Below are positions 34,587 to 38,941 of a stretch of DNA of 38,941 nt, in pieces; within the stretch, counting starts at the first letter, position 1, and every line of letters starts with the position of its first letter. This DNA comes from SAR324 cluster bacterium (GTDB taxonomy: Bacteria; SAR324; NAC60-12). Position numbers and translations under genes: made by a program. The stretch is taken from positions 1 to 38,941 of the forward strand of contig JAKUUI010000016.1 in assembly GCA_022448485.1 (NCBI GenBank). The letters are read 5' to 3'. The notes under the pieces were generated by a model, which searched no databases, was not told where the DNA came from, and saw only the letters and a list, made by a program, of their open reading frames with translations.

Positions 34587-35914
34587 AAAGACATCCTCTG
34601 TATATCTGCTAATATTCCGCACAAGTCCACCATAAAACGAGCCGCCTGCGCACCGTCAATCACGCGGTGATCATAGGTCAAATCCAAAGGCAGCAACAGC
34701 CGCGGGCTGAACTCTTTGCCGTTCCAAACAGGAGTCATACGGGAGCGCGTGACGCCGAGAATTGCAACTTCCGGAGCATTCACTAATGGCGTAAAAGCTG
34801 TCCCACCGATTCCTCCTAAACTGGAAATGCTGAAACAACCGCCCTGGATGTCGTTTGTTTTTAGTTTTTTTGTTCGAGCTCTTTCACTTACTTCACCCAA
34901 TTCTTTTGCCAGTTCAAGCAAACCTTTTTGTTCCACATCTCTGATCACCGGAACGATTAAGCCGTCTGGAGTATCAACCGCCACTCCAATGTGCAGATAT
35001 TTCTTTAGCACCAAATTTTCTTTGTCTGCAGTCAGCGATGCGTTGAAATTTGGATGCTTCTGTATTGTAGCGGCACATGCTTTGAGCAAAAAGGCAAGTG
35101 GGGTAACCTTGATATCCTGTTTTGCCGCTTCTTCTTTGAGTGATTTTCGATAATACTCGAGCTCGGTTATATCTGCCTCATCATGATGCGTAACGATGGG
35201 TACGTTTAACCATCCTCGGTGCAAATTTACTCCAGATTTTTTCTGTATCCGGGAAAGCGGTTGAATTTCAATTGGACCAAATTTGCTGAAATCAATCTCC
35301 GGCATTGCAGGAATTCCTGAACCAGCCGCTGCAGTAGTTGCGGAAACCGCGCCTCCCAAAACCTGCTTGACATAATCCTGTACATCTTGTTTTGTGATGC
35401 GATCTTTGCGTCCTGAACCCTGAAGCCGACTTAAGTCAACACCTAATTCGCGGGCAAATTTACGGACGGAGGGACTGGCATGTGCCCGCAAAAATTCCTT
35501 TTGTGCAACTGGCATAACCGTGGGCGGTGGACGCCGCGCCGAGTCCGAAGGAGCAGGTTCGTAGCTTGCTGAATCAGGTTTGCCTGCTGAAACAGAATCT
35601 TCAGTTTCTGGAGCAGTTGCTTCAGATAGAGCCGTTTTAGCAGCGGTTTCAGGAGCAACATTTTCTGACTCCTCCACCACCATCATTGTTAGAATCAGGT
35701 CATTTTGTGAAACCCTGTCTCCAGCCTTTATTTTCACAGCCTTGACTGTTCCTCCAAACGGCGAGGGGACATCCATTGATGCTTTATCACTTTCCATTGT
35801 GAGCAGAGGATCTTCTGCAGAAACTATGTCACCTGATTTGACAAGGACCTCAATGACTTCAACCGCATCAAATTCACCTATGTCTGGAACAAGTATATCT
35901 TCTATTCTAGCCAT
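34583..35914 (-). CDS. aceF: Dihydrolipoyllysine acetyltransferase (E2 of pyruvate dehydrogenase)
   Basis: A 443-residue E2. It has one lipoyl domain (1-~78, lipoyl Lys K44 in SDKASM), an Ala/Pro/Glu-rich linker, and a peripheral-subunit-binding domain (~150-187, ASPSVRKFARELGVDL). The catalytic acetyltransferase domain follows, with H416 and D420 in DHRVIDG. It transfers acetyl from E1 to CoA and forms the complex core. E. coli E2 has three lipoyl domains; this one has a single one, with another on E3. ATG 35914 has GAGGAG upstream and begins 11 bases after aceE. Confidence 0.95.
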   Translation of the reverse strand: MARIEDILVPDIGEFDAVEVIEVLVKSGDIVSAEDPLLTMESDKASMDVPSPFGGTVKAVKIKAGDRVSQNDLILTMMVVEESENVAPETAAKTALSEATAPETEDSVSAGKPDSASYEPAPSDSARRPPPTVMPVAQKEFLRAHASPSVRKFARELGVDLSRLQGSGRKDRITKQDVQDYVKQVLGGAVSATTAAAGSGIPAMPEIDFSKFGPIEIQPLSRIQKKSGVNLHRGWLNVPIVTHHDEADITELEYYRKSLKEEAAKQDIKVTPLAFLLKACAATIQKHPNFNASLTADKENLVLKKYLHIGVAVDTPDGLIVPVIRDVEQKGLLELAKELGEVSERARTKKLKTNDIQGGCFSISSLGGIGGTAFTPLVNAPEVAILGVTRSRMTPVWNGKEFSPRLLLPLDLTYDHRVIDGAQAARFMVDLCGILADIQRMSL

Positions 35915-35925
35915 CGAGTTTCTCC

Positions 35926-38586
35926 TCAGGACATCAATGGATTATTTTTTTCGGGGTCAATTCCGTATTTTTTTATGGCAGAATTGATAGTTTTGGCTGA
36001 AATACTACCTTCTTCCACAAGCGCACTCAGCGCTGCCACAGCGATGTAATAGCGGTCTACCTCAAAATGTTTACGCAATGCTTCGCGCGAATCGCTTCGT
36101 CCATAACCATCTGTTCCAAGAACGGTATATGATTGAGGTACATAAGCACGAATTTGGTCTGCAAAAAGTTTGACATAATCGGTTGCCGCAATTACTGGCC
36201 CGTCTGTTTTTTCGAGGCATTGTGCCACATGGCTCATTCGCGGTTTTTTATCCGGATGCAGCAAGTTCCAGCGTGAAACTTCATCACCGTCACGTTTCAA
36301 CTCGTTGAAACTAGGACAACTCCAAATATCAGCCTGTACCTTGAAGTCTGCAGAAAGCAAATCTGCTGCGGCAATCGCTTCCCTCAATATTGATCCGGAT
36401 CCTAATAATTGAACCCTCGTTTTCCCATTTTTACCCTTTCGAAGCAGGTACATGCCTTTGATAATATTTTTTTCCTGTCCTTTTCTTAAGCCGGGATGCG
36501 GATAATTTTCATTCATCGTGGTAATGTAATAAAAAACATTATCCTGTTTATTAAACATGCGTTCCATTCCATTCTGCATTATCACCATCAACTCATAGGA
36601 AAAAGTGGGATCATAAGAAATACAGTTGGGCACATTTCCTGCCATGATTTGGCTGTGTCCGTCTTCATGCTGCAAACCCTCACCGTTGAGTGTGGTGCGC
36701 CCCGAAGTTGCACCAATCAAAAATCCACGTGCCTGTATATCTCCTGCAGCCCAAACTAAATCTCCAATCCGCTGAAAACCGAACATTGAGTAAAAAATGT
36801 AAAACGGAATCATCTGCATTCCGGAATTGGTATAAGACGTTGCTGCTGCGATCCATGAAGACATGGCACCGTCTTCTGTGATGCCCTCCTGCAATAATTG
36901 ACCACTCTGATTCTCCTTGTAATACATGAGCTGATCCCGATCGACCGGTTCATATTTTTGTCCCTCATGTGCATATATACCAATTTGCCGAAACATCCCT
37001 TCCATGCCGAAAGTCCTTGCTTCATCTGGAACTATTGGTACCACTCGCTGGCCAATTTTTTTATCTTTGCACATTAAAGTCATTGCCTGCACAAGCGCCT
37101 GAGTTGTAGAAATCTCTCGCTCTCCAGTTTCTTGTAATAAACGATCGAAGATTTTCAAAGATGGAATGTCCAGAGAGTCTCCCTTTGTTCTGCGGGCCGG
37201 CAGAGGACCCCCAAGAGCAGCTCTGCATTCTTTCAGATATTTAATCTCAGGAGCATCATCAGGAGGCCTGTAAAACAACATTTGTTCCACTGATTCATCA
37301 GAAATTGGAACCCGAAAACGATCCCGAAAACTTTTCAGATCGTCCATTTTCATTTTCTTTTGTGAATGAGTGATGTTGATCGCCTCACCTGATCCACCCA
37401 TCCCGTAACCCTTGACTGTTTTGGCAAGAATCACTGTTGGTTGTCCTGTATGATTGACAGCAGAATGATATGCTGCGTATATTTTATGTGGATCATGCCC
37501 TCCGCGGTTCAGTCTCCAAATGTCCTCATCAGACATATTGGAAACCATGTCCAGGAGTTCTGGATATTTGCCAAAAAAGTGGGCTCGTGTATATGCTCCT
37601 CCTTTTGCTTTGAAAGCCTGATATTCTCCATCAATGGCTTCATCCATGCGTTTGCGCAGAAAACCTTCTGTATCTCTCGCCAGCAATGGATCCCAGTAGG
37701 AACCCCAAATCACTTTTATCACATTCCATCCTGCACCCCTGAAACCACCTTCAAGCTCTTGAATAATTTTTCCATTTCCACGCACTGGTCCGTCGAGTCT
37801 CTGCAGATTGCAGTTGATGACAAATATCAGATTGTCTAGTTTTTCACGGGCTGCCAGGCCGATTGCTCCGAGAGATTGCGGTTCATCAGTTTCACCGTCG
37901 CCCAGAAACATCCAGACTTTGCGGCCGGAGGTGTCTGCTAACCCACGGTTATGAAGGTATTTTAGGAAACGTGCCTGGTAAATTGCCATGATTGGCCCTA
38001 GGCCCATTGAAACAGTCGGAAACTGCCAAAAGTCTTTCATTAACCAGGGATGTGGATATGAAGGGACCCCTTTGCCTTCAGATTCACGACGAAAGTTGTC
38101 CATTTGCTCTTCCTTAAGCCTGCCCTCTAAAAAAGCACGTGCATAAATACCTGGTGCTGAATGTCCCTGAAAAAACACCAGATCACCGCCGTGTTCCTTA
38201 CATGGTGCACGCCAAAAGTGATTAAAACCAACATCGTACAAGGTCGCTGAAGATGCAAAACTGGCGATGTGACCACCCAAATCTGCTAAACCACGATTAG
38301 CTCGCATGACCATCACAGCTGCATTCCAACGAATAATTGAGCGAATCTTATGCTCTATTTCCTGAACTCCTTTGGAGCGAACTTCAAGTTCCGGTGGTAT
38401 TGTATTCAGATAAGGAGTATTGGCAGAATACGGACTGCCTGCTCCAGACAAAACTGCCTGGTCAGCCAATTGACGTAGGAGGTATTGTGCCCTTTCATGA
38501 CCATCCCTTTCGATGACTGCTTCCATTGCCTCTACCCATTCCTGGGTTTCCTGAGGATCTAAATCGTTTACTTTTTTTGAAGTCAT
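35926..38586 (-). CDS. aceE: Pyruvate dehydrogenase E1, homodimeric type
   Basis: An 886-residue thiamine-diphosphate enzyme that decarboxylates pyruvate and acetylates the lipoyl group of AceF. Length and sequence are those of the homodimeric E1 of gamma/beta-proteobacteria and actinobacteria. The ThDP/Mg motif begins GDGETDEP (229-236) and ends INCN (257-260). The N-terminal DPQETQEWVEAMEAVIERDG is the E2-binding and dimer segment. It is the first gene of aceE-aceF-lpd. No GntR-type PdhR gene is visible on its right. The upstream gap to the partial gene is 68 bases. Confidence 0.96.
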   Translation of the reverse strand: MTSKKVNDLDPQETQEWVEAMEAVIERDGHERAQYLLRQLADQAVLSGAGSPYSANTPYLNTIPPELEVRSKGVQEIEHKIRSIIRWNAAVMVMRANRGLADLGGHIASFASSATLYDVGFNHFWRAPCKEHGGDLVFFQGHSAPGIYARAFLEGRLKEEQMDNFRRESEGKGVPSYPHPWLMKDFWQFPTVSMGLGPIMAIYQARFLKYLHNRGLADTSGRKVWMFLGDGETDEPQSLGAIGLAAREKLDNLIFVINCNLQRLDGPVRGNGKIIQELEGGFRGAGWNVIKVIWGSYWDPLLARDTEGFLRKRMDEAIDGEYQAFKAKGGAYTRAHFFGKYPELLDMVSNMSDEDIWRLNRGGHDPHKIYAAYHSAVNHTGQPTVILAKTVKGYGMGGSGEAINITHSQKKMKMDDLKSFRDRFRVPISDESVEQMLFYRPPDDAPEIKYLKECRAALGGPLPARRTKGDSLDIPSLKIFDRLLQETGEREISTTQALVQAMTLMCKDKKIGQRVVPIVPDEARTFGMEGMFRQIGIYAHEGQKYEPVDRDQLMYYKENQSGQLLQEGITEDGAMSSWIAAATSYTNSGMQMIPFYIFYSMFGFQRIGDLVWAAGDIQARGFLIGATSGRTTLNGEGLQHEDGHSQIMAGNVPNCISYDPTFSYELMVIMQNGMERMFNKQDNVFYYITTMNENYPHPGLRKGQEKNIIKGMYLLRKGKNGKTRVQLLGSGSILREAIAAADLLSADFKVQADIWSCPSFNELKRDGDEVSRWNLLHPDKKPRMSHVAQCLEKTDGPVIAATDYVKLFADQIRAYVPQSYTVLGTDGYGRSDSREALRKHFEVDRYYIAVAALSALVEEGSISAKTINSAIKKYGIDPEKNNPLMS

Positions 38587-38654
38587 TGTTGTGTCTCAGT
38601 CAGATTGTGTTAGGAGCTCACAATATAATTTGATGGGGAACGGTCTTGGAAAGT

Positions 38655-38941
38655 TCAAGGAGATGAACTGTCGATGCTTTTCTCGGCATCTGTGTTTTTC
38701 TTCGCACCAGCTATTTCATCGTTAAATGGGGCATAATCAGTAACTGGTCTTTTGCTCATACTTTTCAATATTTTAGCAGTGAAGACGTTACCACCAGCGG
38801 ATACTTGTTTCCGCGTCCGCATGGAGGATGCACGTGTCCGAGTCCACTTGTATGTCATTCCCCTTGCCTCATTACTTACGCTTCTTGAGTATAAATCATC
38901 TGGCTTAACTCGTCCAGTTTTGCGTGCATGGGTTTTGGTAA
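38655..38941 (-). CDS. 3' end of an unrecognised gene running off the window
   Basis: The - strand frame is open from the window edge to a TGA at 38655-38657, giving 94 visible residues; an internal ATG lies at 38858. The peptide is rich in Lys, Arg, Ser and Thr, with TYKWTRTRASSMRTRKQ near the middle and an acidic/Ser C-terminus (DAEKSIDSSSP). It has no hydrophobic segment and I see no known motif. It may be the tail of a larger protein or a chance open frame. Its orientation matches aceE. Confidence 0.35.
   Translation of the reverse strand, partial: TKTHARKTGRVKPDDLYSRSVSNEARGMTYKWTRTRASSMRTRKQVSAGGNVFTAKILKSMSKRPVTDYAPFNDEIAGAKKNTDAEKSIDSSSP

Overview
The window reads as chromosomal DNA of a Gram-negative, respiring heterotroph of proteobacterial type. 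The evidence is a periplasmic multihaem quinol-oxidising complex (alternative complex III), a homodimeric-type pyruvate dehydrogenase (AceE/AceF/Lpd), Sec and Tat signal peptides, and a probable outer-membrane barrel. Base composition is moderate to low GC with no obvious mobile genes. A marine deltaproteobacterial-like lineage such as SAR324 is my guess from this gene mix; no rRNA or marker here proves it.

Layout from left to right. (1) 68-1537 (-): an AT-rich DUF2079-type membrane protein. (2) 1845-9581 (+): a complete actABCDEF operon for alternative complex III, a non-homologous replacement for cytochrome bc1. It is followed directly by an exported, barrel-like protein (about 9578-10441) whose reading frame overlaps the actF stop. 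(3) 10432-11667 (-): an MFS transporter; 11772-12908 (+): a SohB-type S49 peptidase. (4) 13001-18364 (-): an alpha-glucoside operon, aglE-aglF-aglG-aglA. Opposite it on the + strand lie a GH1 beta-glucosidase (18632) and the AglK-type ATPase (20081). A LacI-type palindrome sits in the shared divergent promoter region, and a 112-nt hairpin-rich element lies between aglE and aglF. (5) 21190-24321 (-): an acyl-CoA dehydrogenase, a class III CoA-transferase and a MaoC/HTD2-type hydratase, translationally linked and probably serving breakdown of a short branched or dicarboxylic acid. (6) 24587-26539 (+): nagB-nagA for amino-sugar catabolism, with a palindrome upstream. (7) 26559-27599 (-): a proline racemase/hydroxyproline epimerase family enzyme with a Ser/Cys active site; 27656-29674 (-): a FadH-type 2,4-dienoyl-CoA reductase. 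(8) 29783-32486 (-): prfA, rpmE and rho. (9) 32811-38586 (-): aceE-aceF-lpd. (10) The last 290 bases hold the 3' end of an unrecognised gene on the - strand.

Functionally, sugars (alpha- and beta-glucosides, GlcNAc-6-P) and acyl-CoAs are funnelled to pyruvate and acetyl-CoA through PDH, and reduced quinone is oxidised by ACIII. No terminal oxidase, LacI-type regulator or nag regulator lies in the window.

The most unusual non-coding signals are two. One is the aglE-aglF element, whose helices are better formed in the agl-sense RNA, including a GNRA-type tetraloop. The other is a degenerate 7-nt-period repeat that abuts the start codons of rpmE and fadH, where a Shine-Dalgarno would be expected, and recurs inside the linker-coding part of lpd.
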